This document shows, piece after piece, positions 22,915 through 33,929 of a stretch of 64,000 bases of DNA. Source of the stretch: Pleurostoma richardsiae (Eukaryota; Ascomycota; Sordariomycetes; Calosphaeriales; Pleurostomataceae); assembly GCA_030052745.1 (NCBI GenBank), contig JANBVO010000002.1, positions 868,001 to 932,000 on the forward strand. The letters run 5' to 3'. Both the position numbers and the translations under genes were made by a program. Every line of letters starts with the position of its first letter. The stretch's first letter is position 1. The notes under the pieces were generated by a model. That model saw only the letters and a list, made by a program, of their open reading frames with translations. It ran no database searches and had not been told where the DNA came from.

Positions 22915-24315
22915 ATGAAAATGAGCTCTCCTGAAATCAGAAAGCCGAGGGTGGCAATTGTCGGGGCAGGTTTGACGGGATTACTGGTTGGTCACGGCTT
23001 ACAGAAGGTTAGTTCTCTAAGAGACTCCTACTAGGTATTTTCTCCGGTCAACGCTAACATGACAAAGAACGGCTTTGAGGTTGCCATATTCGACAGAGAG
23101 TCAAGTATCGATGCTCGCTTACGCGACTGGACTATCGTGCTCCACTGGGCCATGCCCACCATGGCAAAGCTTCTCCCGGAGGCCACCTTGGCCGACTTGT
23201 CCAAGGCCATCTGCAACCCCTATCTCGAGTTTGACAAAGAAGTTGAGGCTCTCCCATGCTATAACGGCGTCACAGGGGACCTTCTCTTCACGAGTCCTCT
23301 TCCTGGATCCAGACGCGTCTCCAGACAGAATTTGCGCAAGGTGCTTGCGAAAGGACTTAGAATCCACTGGGGAAAAGCACTCACCCAGCTATCGTACCCA
23401 ACCGACGATTCAGCTCAGCTAACATTTCAAGATGAGAGCGTTTACGACGTCGATTATGTCCTCGGCGCAGACGGAGCATCGTCCAAGGTGCGCGAGATAC
23501 TCGTTGGGCCTGAAGTCGGCCAGGTTCAGGGCTCTGGGTTTATGTTTGCCACCTGTATTGTCAACTACCATGACGCAAGCAAGGTAGAGGCTGTTGTGAA
23601 GGCGCATCCTGTCGCTGCTATAACGTTGGGGTCCAATGCAGGAGCCGGCTGCGGCGGTAAGCCCCCCTTCTCTTCACCAGCTCCCTCATGAGAGCTGCCA
23701 TGCCTAACATTTCACTTCAGTTATGTATGTGGACAATCCGGACGATAAATCCACGTGGACAACGTTCTGGGTCAAGTTCTGGCCCGGATCTCCGGTGAAC
23801 CTCCAAGGCCAGGACGCTCTCACCTACCTCAAAGAAAACACAAAGGGTTTGTGCGAGCCTTTCCAGTCACTAGTCGACTGGACACCCGACGATAGCACTT
23901 GCTATATCGACGAGATGAAGTATTGGGTTCCGGTACCCTTCAACAACCACGGCGGAAGAGTCACACTTGCCGGGGACGCTGCTCACCCCATGTTGATCTG
24001 TAAGTCTAGCCTCAGACCCTTACTCTTTGATCCCGGACATTCCGGCTAATACCGTCGGCCGAGTTAGATCGCGGCCAAGGATTTCAACATGCCATCACAG
24101 ATGCAAATAACTACCTGGATGCCCTGTTGAAGCTGAGGAATTCTGGTGGCGGAGCGACTCTGAGAGAGGAAGCCATAACGGCATACGACACCGAGATGAT
24201 TGAGAGGGGCGGCAAGGCAGTGACGCAGTCTCTCCGGGAGGCCGAGAACTCCATCGACCTCGAGACAGTGGGGAAGATGCTGATGGCGAGACAGGGGCAT
24301 GGCAGGTCCGCCTAG
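22915..24315 (+). CDS. FAD-dependent monooxygenase (group A aromatic hydroxylase type)
   Basis: About 402 residues. Exons: 22915-23007, 23068-23656, 23721-23999, 24068-24315. The three flavoprotein hydroxylase fingerprints are visible: the dinucleotide-binding VAIVGAGLTGLLVGHGL at the N-terminus, the DG motif VLGADGASSKVRE in the middle, and the GD motif TLAGDAAHPML, followed by YRGQGFQHAITDA. There is no obvious signal peptide or membrane anchor, so the enzyme is probably cytosolic. Such enzymes hydroxylate or epoxidise aromatic or polyketide-like substrates using NAD(P)H. A second ATG six bases downstream is an equally possible start. Neighbours (methyltransferase, Zn2Cys6 regulator, oxidoreductase) suggest a shared pathway. 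Confidence 0.92.
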
Positions 24316-24797
24316 AGCCGCACGCCCTGGCTCCATAGTCTCCACATCGTTGTACGGCCTGCTGATTTGCCTGCGCATACAATTGGAGATTTGACTGTGG
24401 GTGGGAGTGGAATATAGCTAGGTATACGGGAAGTATGATATGTCAGCCATGGCTCTTCGACTCTTCGAATACTAGAGTATGAGTAGAAAATGAGTACAAA
24501 CGTCCAACACAGAGGTTCAATGACCGGATGTCTTAGGTATCTACGTAGGTTAGGTAGAAATAAGGGATGGTTCTTCGTTAGTTCCGCTGCTGATTCAGAT
24601 ATTTCCGCAATGGTGACTCAGCAGCGGCAGCTTAACCGGAGTCGGAAATCTTGGCCGCAGCTAACTCTTGCTGACAACTCCTCCAATGTACGACAGATCC
24701 ACGACAGATCCTTCTTCCAATGTACAAGGGTCCTCATCGATAAGCAGTAGACGCCAGTCGCTCCGGTCTTTCCAAATAGGTTCTGCCGAATGCCAGC
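24316..24797. other. Intergenic, promoter of the Zn2Cys6 gene
   Basis: The stretch contains the 3' end of the monooxygenase gene and the promoter of the regulator gene. The notable content is a nested direct repeat at 24682-24725, listed separately. Confidence 0.45.
24682..24725. promoter_or_regulatory. Nested direct repeats upstream of the regulator gene
   Basis: The 10-mer TCCAATGTAC occurs at 24682-24691 and 24716-24725 and flanks two copies of CGACAGATCC (24691-24700 and 24702-24711). The block ends 72 bases before the ATG of the Zn2Cys6 gene. Paired short repeats at this position could be an operator, possibly autoregulatory, but no factor is known. Confidence 0.35.
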
Positions 24798-26039
24798 ATG
24801 AATCAGAGCGAACTCAAAGCCTGTGAAGCCTGCAAGTCATCAAAGAGAAAATGCACCAAGCAGCTTCCTCGTTGTCAGCGCTGTGAGCTCCGAGGACTGA
24901 ACTGCGTTTACGAATCTCGGCCGTGTCTGATTGTGTACCAGGCTGACAGTGAGGGTGGCGGCTTTTCGAGACTAGACCGAGCTCGGTATGACCAAGAAGA
25001 GTCTTTTGAGTACCTGCAATGTGGTGAACCATCTACTACTGAGACAATCACCGTCGATCCCCCATTGGAGCTTCAGCTTTTATCGTCCAAGAATCCCACC
25101 AGTCCGTCGGTCGATGACCTGAGAGCGGCCTGGTTCATGACTGCGGACTCCTGGAAGAGAGTTCCTTTTCAACTCTTCCATCCTGCCCCAGTCTCTATTG
25201 CTCTCATTCACAAGTATGTCGAAAAGACCAAGGACTGGTTGAGGGAGTGGATCAGCAATGGAAGCAATCCGTTCATACACAAGGAACTTTACAGCAAGAG
25301 CACACCAGGTTGTATTCAAGATGCATTCCTGTCTTTATCAACATATTCGTCAATGACCCCCAAGACTAGGGGCATGGTCCTTCGCTTCATAGAGGAGAAG
25401 ACAGACCGGCTTGTCGCTTCGCAAGCCAGCGGGGAGTTCGCGAATGACACACTCGGCCACATTGGTCGTGTTCAGGCTCTCCTCGTATACTCCGTTATCC
25501 GGCTCTTTGATGGAGATATCCGCCAGCGTCATCTCGCAGAGCAGTACCTTCCCGTACTGCAAGACTGGACACAGCAGATGCTTGAACACACTTCCCAAGC
25601 CGCGAGCGACGGTACCCTGCTGCTCTGTAACGCCCTTACGAACTACACCCCGCAGCTTACATCGGACTTTCCTATCCCTTATCCAATCTCACCTGAGCAG
25701 CTCCTCTGGCATGCGTGGATCCTCTCAGAATCGGTGCGCAGGACGTGGTACATCTCGATGTTCGTCCTGTCAGGCTATGAGCTGCTGAAAACGGGAACGG
25801 GGCCATGTCACGGCAGTATGAAGCTCACGACGAGACGGGGCGTTTGGGACGCCACAACCGCTTCCGCGTGGACCAAATTGTGTGCGGAGAGGAGTATTGG
25901 GTTTGCTCATAGGAACGACACAGAAAAGTTCATGACTGAAAGGAGAATGGACGAGGTTGACGAATTTACGCTGGCGCTGATGGAAGTGGATTTTGGCCCG
26001 GAGGGAATGGAGAGGTGGCAGCTTGCGAATGAATGTTGA
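24798..26039 (+). CDS. Zn2Cys6 (Gal4-type) transcription factor
   Basis: Single-exon gene of 413 residues. The N-terminus has the binuclear zinc cluster, CEACKSSKRKC followed by CQRC and C at ELRGLNC, with the expected CX2CX6C..CX2CX6C spacing, starting only eight residues after Met. The rest resembles the C6 regulators of small metabolic clusters (helical fungal-specific region, for example SESVRRTWYISMFVL). It lies downstream of and co-directional with the monooxygenase, and 320 bases before the oxidoreductase, the usual position of a pathway-specific activator. Targets are not demonstrated. Nested repeats lie in its own promoter. Confidence 0.93.
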   Translation: MNQSELKACEACKSSKRKCTKQLPRCQRCELRGLNCVYESRPCLIVYQADSEGGGFSRLDRARYDQEESFEYLQCGEPSTTETITVDPPLELQLLSSKNPTSPSVDDLRAAWFMTADSWKRVPFQLFHPAPVSIALIHKYVEKTKDWLREWISNGSNPFIHKELYSKSTPGCIQDAFLSLSTYSSMTPKTRGMVLRFIEEKTDRLVASQASGEFANDTLGHIGRVQALLVYSVIRLFDGDIRQRHLAEQYLPVLQDWTQQMLEHTSQAASDGTLLLCNALTNYTPQLTSDFPIPYPISPEQLLWHAWILSESVRRTWYISMFVLSGYELLKTGTGPCHGSMKLTTRRGVWDATTASAWTKLCAERSIGFAHRNDTEKFMTERRMDEVDEFTLALMEVDFGPEGMERWQLANEC

Positions 26040-26359
26040 GCAGACATCGACCATCGAAATCTGGCGTTACAGTATAGGGAAAGGTCTATTTTGTGCCAGC
26101 CTCCAGCTCCCGTCGGATCCATTGTCTCCCGCCGCAGAGTGTCAGCAGCCATACGCTTTGTCACCGCACAGTTCCGCAGCCCGCTAGCTTCCGCTTAGCT
26201 CCCGCTGAGGATGAGATTACGGTCAACCCATCGATGGTATATATAGGAAACGCGAGGAAGGCATATATCCCCCGGAATCATGCAAGACAAGAAAACGTCT
26301 GCAAAACTTCCAATCATTCCTCCCGCATCGAGAATTCTGAACAGCTTTCACCTCTGAGA
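26040..26359. other. Promoter region of the oxidoreductase gene
   Basis: The region contains a TATA-like tatatat at 26238-26244, about 115 bases before the start codon. No gene is supported. Confidence 0.4.
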
Positions 26360-27489
26360 ATGGCCAGGCAGTGGATCTTGACGGGCCAGGAAGGCTTCGA
26401 GACTTCCCTCCAATACGAGGAGAACATCCCAATACCTCCTGCAGACAAGCTGGGCCCCAATAAAGTGCTTGTTGAGATGCACGCCGCCAGCCTCAACTAT
26501 CGTGAGCTTATCATTGCCGGTCCCGTAGTAAGTCGTTCCTGTCTGTCTAGATGTTCAAGATCAGTGCTGAGCTCATGTAGGGCATTAACGGCCCCATCAA
26601 TCCACCTATCGTTCCCGCTTGTGATGGCGCTGGTATCGTGAAGGCGGTCGGGCCTTCGGTGAGCGACTTCAGGCCAGGAGACAGGGTTGTTACCCATCTT
26701 GCTCCGAAGCTTGTCGAGTCCAGAGGTGATGAGGCCTTCTCGACCATTGCGGATGTACCAGCCATGCTCGGACAAGGCACTGACGGGACATTGCGGTCCA
26801 TTGGCATGTTTTCCGAGGGTGCTCTTGTCCATGCCCCTACGTCACTGGAGTGGCTGCCGGCATCTACGTTGACTTGCACTTGGACAACAGCGTGGAACGC
26901 GCTGTTCGGTCTTGAAGGAAAGAAAGTGGGGCCAGGTTCTTGGGTCCTGGTCCAGGGCACGGGCGGCGTCAGCATCGCCACACTGCAGCTTGCTGAAGCT
27001 GTTGGGGCCAATGTCGTGGCAACCTCTTCCTCTGAAGAGCGGGCGGCAAAATTGAGAGACCTCGGCGCGAAGCATGTTATCAACTATCGTTCGAACCCGG
27101 ACGGCTGGGGTCAAGAAGCGCGAGCTCTGACGCCAAACGGGAGAGGTTTCGACATCATCGTTGACATTGGTGGCAATCAGACCCTCTCTCAATCTCTAGC
27201 TGCTATTCATGTGGACGGCGTCGTCATGGTGGTCGGCGGCGTTGGCGAGACTGCAGACCCAGTGCCCCTGTTCGCGGCTCTGCTGCACACTTGCATCGTC
27301 CGCGGCGTCCTCGGTGGTAGCCGGAGGCAGTTTAAGGAACTCGTGCGTTTCATTGACGAGAAGAAGATCAAGCCCGCGATAGATGATGTGGTCTTCGAAC
27401 TTGCAGATGCTAAATATGCTTATCGTCGACTGAAGGAGAAGAAGCACTTCTCTAAAGTCGTCATCCGGATCGATCATCCCGACGCTTGA
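26360..27489 (+). CDS. Medium-chain dehydrogenase/reductase (zinc-free, quinone-oxidoreductase type)
   Basis: About 358 residues in two exons, 26360-26527 and 26581-27489. The GroES-like N-terminal half (ASLNYRELIIAG, then PACDGAGIVKAVG) is followed by a Rossmann fold with the NAD(P) loop VLVQGTGGVSIATLQLAEAVGANVVATSSSE. The catalytic zinc ligands (Cys and His of alcohol dehydrogenases) and the structural-zinc Cys cluster are absent, pointing to the quinone/enoyl reductase branch. It probably reduces a carbonyl or alkene with NADPH. It is co-directional with the Zn2Cys6 gene and may belong to the same pathway. Confidence 0.92.
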
Positions 27490-28088
27490 TCCACAGAGAG
27501 GTGCCAGGGACACCAAGATTGAGTCAACATAGAGGGATTCATCAAAGTAGTTGTTGCTTAGATCACGTACCTAGAAGCCAGGTAGAAGTTCTTGGCTCCT
27601 AGGTGTTTCAAGTTGATTAGATGTCCGTATTACTATTGTACCGACACGCACTTCCTGCGCTTTTCAGGGTTGGAAACTTGAGATCTTAAATCTTGTGCTT
27701 GTTCTTGGACTTTATCCCGGAAGCCGTTGTGCGGGGCTTCATGCGGCCAAATTTCCCGCTTTCATCACAGTGCTCATCCCCCTAGCTCTAGGTGACCAGA
27801 CGGCTATCAAGTGTTTCCGTACACAAAACGCTTGAAATGAGCAGTTGATTCGATTGTCAGGAGGGATTTCAGGATTTGTATGCTGGATTTACCGGCGATT
27901 GAGTCTATATATTCCACTTACAGAGAGCTCAGATTATTAGAAGTTACTCCACCGACGGTAGTACCAGGCCAATATAAGACAGATTTCTGAGTGCCTTGGT
28001 CCTAGAGATTACAACTTCGCAATCCAGAGCTCACCACAAGCGTCTCTTCAGCCCACTCTCCAATCTGCAAAACTCACATACCGCCGAG
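27490..28088. other. Intergenic stretch, promoter of the Dabb gene
   Basis: About 600 bases, moderately AT-rich. An aatataag TATA-like run near 27972 lies about 115 bases before the next start codon. No gene is visible. Confidence 0.4.
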
Positions 28089-28609
28089 ATGGCTCCTCTT
28101 ATTCACATTGTTCTCTTGACTTTTAAGGCGGATATCTGCCCTACTCTTGTCAAAAGTGTATGTTTTCTACCTATATCCTCCATCCGTGTGTTCGTCCCAG
28201 TCATCGTGCTTGAGGATGACAACACGTCGAAGAAGGAACGAGGCAATGAATCTAATAATTAGTAGACCGTAGAAGAGCTATTACAGCTGCATAAGACTTG
28301 CATCCACCCGGAGACGCGCAAGCCATATATTTTATCCGCTAAAGGAGGAAGAGACAACTCCTTCCAGCTTCCTGGCGGAAAGTTTGTAAGCGCAACCCAG
28401 AATAGTAGCGTAATGCTGAATGGCAGTCTCGGGTTTTACTCACAAGTCAGCAGAGTAACACTTCACACGCTTTCGTCATGGAGTTCGCGACTTCGGATGA
28501 CCGGGACTACTTTATTACTGGAGACCCAGTACATCTTGACTATACTAAGAGGTGTACAGAGTTGCTGACGAACGGGGGATTTGTTGATTTCATCGATGGC
28601 GAGCTCTGA
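28089..28609 (+). CDS. Dabb (dimeric A/B barrel, stress-responsive) domain protein
   Basis: Short protein of about 114 residues that only appears when three exons are joined: 28089-28157, 28266-28385, 28454-28609. The product begins MAPLIHIVLLTFKADI, continues with VEELLQLHKTCIHPETRKPYI and GGRDNS, and then HAFVMEFATSDDRDYFITGDPVH, the order of strands and the catalytic-type HAFV..F..DRDYY segment known from Dabb proteins. All three junctions are phase 0. The second acceptor (cagcag) has alternatives three bases apart. Dabb proteins include plant polyketide cyclases and fungal stress proteins; here it sits at the end of the methyltransferase-monooxygenase-oxidoreductase group. Function is inferred only by fold. 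Confidence 0.82.
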
Positions 28610-29020
28610 GGGGCGTACAAGATGACATAGCAACAGATGAGATTTGGTTTGTAGAGTCGGGTGTACGGGATGCGTAGAATCGAGACAGCAAGTCAAGTCT
28701 TTTCGGAACCGAGATATCCTGACATCTTCCATCCCTAGTCGAGCGAGACATCTATTAGTATTTACATGCCTCGTGGAGACTTGACGAGCCACCGAATCCG
28801 TGGAGATTCGGCCACTTCTTCGACGACTTGTGCCCCTCCAGTCCCAGTGCGCTTAAAGTGTCTGGAGGCCTAGGGTACCCGAGTGTAGTCCGACGCGGAA
28901 ATTCATAACTAAAAGTTTTTAAAGAAGCCGAAGAACACGACTGATATTTGACCTATTCACAGAATCTCTTATGTACACACTATCCACCCCTTCTAAGAAC
29001 CAAAGGGAATTTCATCAGTC
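28610..29020. other. Convergent intergenic gap
   Basis: The gap lies between the 3' ends of the Dabb gene and the cellobiose dehydrogenase gene. No motif-bearing frames were found. Confidence 0.45.
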
Positions 29021-32000
29021 CTAAAGACATCTCGGTACAGCTGCACCGATAGCAGTCCGGCAAGTCAGCCCGACCCTGCACGTGAAGCTGCCCGCCCACA
29101 TTGGCCCACCACATTGCGCGCCGTATCCGCCGGCTGCGGGGAATGGTAACGCCAAGATGCGCTGGGCGGCCTGCTCGGACGCGATGACGATCATAGCGGA
29201 TGGATTACCGGTCGGCTGGCCGGGGAAGATGGAAGCGTCTACCACGAAGATGTTGTCTGTGCCGTAGACCTTGGCGTTGAGGTCTACCACGGCGGTGCCA
29301 CCAATGCGGCCGTCGTCGGTGCCGAGCTTAGCGGTGCCTGGGAAAACATGTGTCAGTGGCTGAGGGTCTGCTAAGGCGGGTTTAGGGAAAGAGATACCCA
29401 TCCAATGATTTGACCGGCGACCATTGGCAGTCACGACGAGCTGTGAAACGTCCGTCAGTTGAGTCACTGCCAGTCTTGCGAGACAAAGAGAGAGAGAGAT
29501 ACGGACCTTATTCACGTAGTCTGCGGCCGACACCCCAGGTGGAGGGTTGACCCAGGTCAAGTTAGGGATGTTGGATAGCGTCGCCTGAAGATTTTCAATA
29601 CCCTTGATGATGGCCTCCTTGTCAAAGTCGTTGTGCAGAAAGGGCTGCGTGGAGACCACCATGTTTAGGCTCTTGGTGATAGTCGTGCGGCCGCGAGACT
29701 GAGATCCTCGGCCGAGATACTGACTCATAGTCATGGCATCTAATCGTTCAGTGAGACGAGCATAAAACAGAAAATAGGCCATTGAGCCGCTTTACTTACG
29801 GTCCGAGGTAGTGAAGGCTGAGTCGCCCTCCACGCGGGATGTCCATTGCAGCTGTCGGACGATACCGTCAGAGCCCTTGATTTCGTCCCACATCTACCAG
29901 AGGACACTTGTTAGCATGTATAGTATGCATGTAGGCAACTTGTCTTACCATCGGACCGATGTTTGGTGCCGCTTGAGTAAGTATCCCGGTTCGATTATCT
30001 GCATCCACATTAGTAAAACAGTGGAAGTAGAGGCAATAATAGCGAAGATAGGGCCTACTAAGATACGAGGACTCATCAGACTGGTTGGGGTCGTCCCACG
30101 CCTCGTAAAAGTCGTAGAAGACCACATCGGGATGCGTGATGATCGTGTCGGTCTGTATCATGACTGTGAGACTCGAGTGGCTGCAGAGGCTCTTTTCCAG
30201 ACTTACATTGAGGTGATCAACAAGGTTGTATCCAATGGGAAGATCAATCCAGGAGCTGTTGGCAATCATGGTAGGACCGTCGGTAGACGACTGAACAATA
30301 GCCAGCTGGTCGGCCGGTCCGATGCCGCCTTGCATTCATTCATCAGTACGAAATCTCTGGATGCAGGAGGAGTACTCACTTCGAAAGAGGACTTTCGGAG
30401 TCCCAAACGTTCCAGCAGCTACAATTACCCGTCCGGTTCTCGGCGTTAGCGGGACGACCCCAGAGTAGCCATTGCCGTTACACTCAAGCTCCACGCCGGT
30501 AGCATGACCACCTGTGCGCACGATCCGCTTCACAGCCGTCTCCATCCACAAAGTAAAGGTCCTCCTCTGCGCCGCAGAGACGAGATACGTCGCCATCGGA
30601 CCTCCTCTCTCGCCGTGGGAGAACATATAAGAGGTATGGCCGAAGGTGTGGTTCTTCTGATCGGGGTGTTCGTTGGGAACCAGCTCCTTCCAGCTCGAGC
30701 TGTTCAGCCCCTTGGCAAGGACGTTAAATCCCTCCTGTCTATACAATTTGCCGTCCGTAGATGGCGTGATGGTTCCAGGGATGCGGGAGAAGACGCGATT
30801 CGTCGCTGCAGCCAGGGCGGCACTGCGCCAGCCGACGGGAAAGTTGTAATCCCAGTCCTTCGGATTCGGCTGCAAATAATTTGTGAGCCCTTGGGTTGAA
30901 ATATGTAAATCACCCTTTGTGACGACTTACCTTCCACCAGAGCCCGGCATTGACGGCTGTCCCTCCTCCCAGAACACATCCAGCCATCTGATCAGTATCA
31001 GTGCAAGCAATACCCGCAGAGTCGTGCCAAATCTGATTGCAAAGACCGGGGACGTCGAATCGGGTCAGATTCGTCCCATCGAGCCAAGCGGGCTTCATGC
31101 TCCCTCCCCATCTGCCGGATGACGCTGGGCCCTTCTCAACCAGAAGGACAGTGTGACCGGCCTCAGTTAGGCGATCTGCCATAGGAATACCACCCGCACC
31201 GGCGCCAATGATCACATAGTCCCATGTCGTCCCCTTTGGAATGGAAGAACAAGTCGCTGTAGGCGTAGCGGTGGTGGTAGTGGTGGTCAAGTTACTGGAC
31301 ACTGATGAAGTTGTCGTGGCAGTCGCGGTTGCGATCGGACTCGTGGTCACAGATGAGGTTGGTGCAGAAGCACAGTTCGTCGTGACAGCTTGAGTTGGCA
31401 GAGCAGCCCAAGCTGAATACGAGGGGTTCGTCGCATTGTCGAGAGGAGCCCCGTACTGTCCGTATCCCCAGTCGTGGAATCCAAAGCTGATACTGCTCGG
31501 GCATCCCGCGTTGGTGGGCCCCTTCCTTGCCTGCGCTCGCCCGAGGACGAGGAACCCCGCGCTAGTCGATGCGCTTCCTGTTGCTCCGTCTTGATTCCAG
31601 GCCAGACAGTTCTGGCAGCGGTAGATGACCTGATAGTGTGTTGCATTAACCGTGGAAGAGAGCTGTGTCAGTGTGGCATTTCCTGTGTAAACCGGGGGCA
31701 CGTTGTAACCAGTCGTGAAACGGAAAGAAGTGAGGACCTGGCTCTCATATGGCCAAGCCATTAGAAGCAAAGCCCCTGTCATCTGGCCCGACTGACCATG
31801 AGAGACACCGCACCAGCCGGTAAACGTGGCATTCAATTTCATACATGTCTGGCATTGTTAAATCATGTCCACTGGCTACGCAAAAAAGATGAGGCCATAC
31901 CAGTATGCCGATGTACTCAGTGGAATCTGTTGTAGTTGCCGCAGGCGGCAACGCCAGGCCGAAGGAGTAGTCGCCCTGAGTAGCGGAGCTGGCATTTGTG

Positions 32001-32184
32001 GATGCGGAGACAGACCAGGTCCCAAAAATGATGCCCGTTCCTGGGTCCTTGTACATTACGGGATCTTGCGCCCGGCATCCCTGGGCATCTGCTAACATTA
32101 GGACGGACCCTCAGTGAGAACTCTGGGAGACACACAGAACATAGCCGCCAGAACGGCGGCACCGAGACGCCGTAGAACCTGCAT
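29021..32184 (-). CDS. Cellobiose dehydrogenase (AA8 cytochrome, AA3 flavin domain, CBM1)
   Basis: Secreted flavocytochrome of about 866 residues that oxidises cellobiose and passes electrons to lytic polysaccharide monooxygenases. Eleven exons: 32184-32136, 32091-31901, 31848-30931, 30869-30380, 30328-30207, 30152-30059, 29998-29949, 29893-29800, 29739-29507, 29440-29398, 29337-29021. Haem-b ligands by family alignment are Met103 (GQSGQM) and His205 (FGFHDWG). A Ser/Thr linker covers about 236-282; the FAD loop DYVIIGAGAGGIPMADRL starts near 290. The flavin active-site pair is His in SNHWMG and Asn in GQPTGNPSAM. The C-terminus is a family 1 carbohydrate-binding module (GGYGAQCGG...RCL). Uncertain: the first intron would be only 44 nt, so the signal-peptide junction may differ. 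Confidence 0.93.
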
Positions 32185-33929
32185 TCTGACGACCTGACCC
32201 ACTCAGGAGGCTGTGAGAGACAGAGGCCAAGAGGGAGAGAAACACCAAGATGGCGTATAGTTGACAGTGGGGGACCGGGCCTTATAGGCTAGGTCGGTCT
32301 GAACTGTCTGCTCAGCTCGTCTGAGTCTGAGGAGGCGGCTGGCTTTCCCCAACAGTACGCACCCTTAAGGACGGAATGCGGGGAATAATCTGTGATCCGT
32401 AATGGAAGTGCGCCGATACGGTGGATTAAAGAGAAGCAAGAGTAAGTCTCAAGGGCCTCTGCTCGAACGGGATCATAGGTATGCTTCCCGGCGACATTAG
32501 ATCCTCGGGGGTATCTCGTTCAGGGCTGAGCTCGTTTGACAGCTTCTTTTACCTTCTCCATGGAACCGGGTATAGCATATTTCCAGATGGCAGAATGGCC
32601 GCTCAGTTGTCAATTAGATTGGTCGGCAGACATTGGGACATGAGAGAACAGTGTGAGCACTTGCTCAATCTACCTTCGACTAAGAGAGATATTGGGTTGA
32701 CGGAAAGCCATTGTTAGATCTTCTTGGCCGAGAAACCGCATGCTCTCATGCCCATGAACGTAGCCATGCAAGCGACTCATGGCTCCCTTCTGAACGAGAT
32801 CAAGGGAGGTGCAAGTCACGTCGGAAGATCGACTGAAGATAGGAGAATCCGAGGTATCGTTGATATCCCTGGGCAATCCAGGCTCCATTAGGACAGGTAA
32901 GGACCGGAGGAGGCTTTTGGAGCTCCGGGGACATAATTTACCTTGGAATTGGCGGATTGTCAAGGGACGACGTTGGGATAAGCGCGGGAGAGAGGGCGTG
33001 TTACTTCGGGGACTTAGTCAGAATTGTTAGTGCAGCTGCTCGTTTCCAGCCAATCAAAGGTTAGAATTTGCTATAATTTCGACCCAATCTGGATAAATGG
33101 TGATCGCTGGTCTTGCTTGTGACCCTCATATATCTTCGACTCTGGAATGCGCCCGCCTCGGCTTTTGCCCAGCCGGCTATATTGCCTTGGTAGACGCACA
33201 AAGCGATTGTACCGAGGCCCTCTGAGACGGGCCACTGAGCCCGTGCTGCATCGACCTTCCTCATCTCCACGCGAACAACAGCTACCGGCAGCAGCAGTGT
33301 ATTGGCGGTGGTACTAACAAGAAAACGAGATGACTACTCGTGAACCTGTTCTGGAGTGTATTTGCAGGATTTAATCCTTCTAACACTGCCCTGTATGCTC
33401 CTCTTTTCTATCTTGCTTCCTTTTACTCGTTGCTCTGCTTGGGACGCCCGGACATGTTTGAAGCAGGACAATGGGTGCAGCATGTGGCTCTGTAGAGCCA
33501 CATAGCTTCATTGTGCACGATATTAATAAGCCTATAGGGTGCTGACTTCGCGAAGCTACTATGCTAAGATTTCGTCTCCTCCCACCAGCCAGCTGTGGAC
33601 ATGCTAGGCAACTGCCGTTCTACCTACCGTGGGGAATACTTGCTTGTGCAACTTCCTGCATTTGGCACACGGACCTCCTTCATCCGTCCTCATCCTTCTT
33701 TTTACGGCTTTCATGTGCTTGGAAACACCAAGAACAAGTCAAGTCTCCGTGCTCCTAACATTGGGATCCTGATGTGAAATGGGATATAATAGTGTCTCAA
33801 ACTCACAGGATACAGAGTAGTAAAGCATTTTCTCGAATTAAGCGTTGTGTTGCTACTGTCGCGATTCAAATAAACCTGGGTCGTCGATCACTGCTATGTT
33901 TAACAGCTAAAGAAGTCTATTTCACTAAG
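32185..33929. other. Divergent promoter region of the cellobiose dehydrogenase and AA9 genes
   Basis: A 1.7 kb gene-free stretch between two divergently transcribed oxidative cellulase genes. It contains a TATAAG-like box for the minus-strand gene (32281-32288), a gatataat run for the plus-strand gene (about 33782-33789), CreA-consensus matches (GTGGGG at 32267-32272 and CCGGGG at 32925-32930), and a perfect 22-base palindrome listed separately. Carbon-catabolite control is plausible but rests on short motifs. Confidence 0.45.
33482..33503. promoter_or_regulatory. Perfect 10-bp inverted repeat with 2-nt spacer
   Basis: ATGTGGCTCT, GT, AGAGCCACAT. The two 10-base arms are exact reverse complements. 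The element lies about 430 bases upstream of the AA9 start and in the shared divergent region. It is a candidate dimeric regulator site; no known consensus is matched with certainty. Confidence 0.4.

Noticed and set aside
21600-28600. Hidden PKS or NRPS fragment that would complete the small-molecule group
   Set aside because: No ketosynthase, acyltransferase, adenylation or carrier motifs occur on either strand in or around this region.
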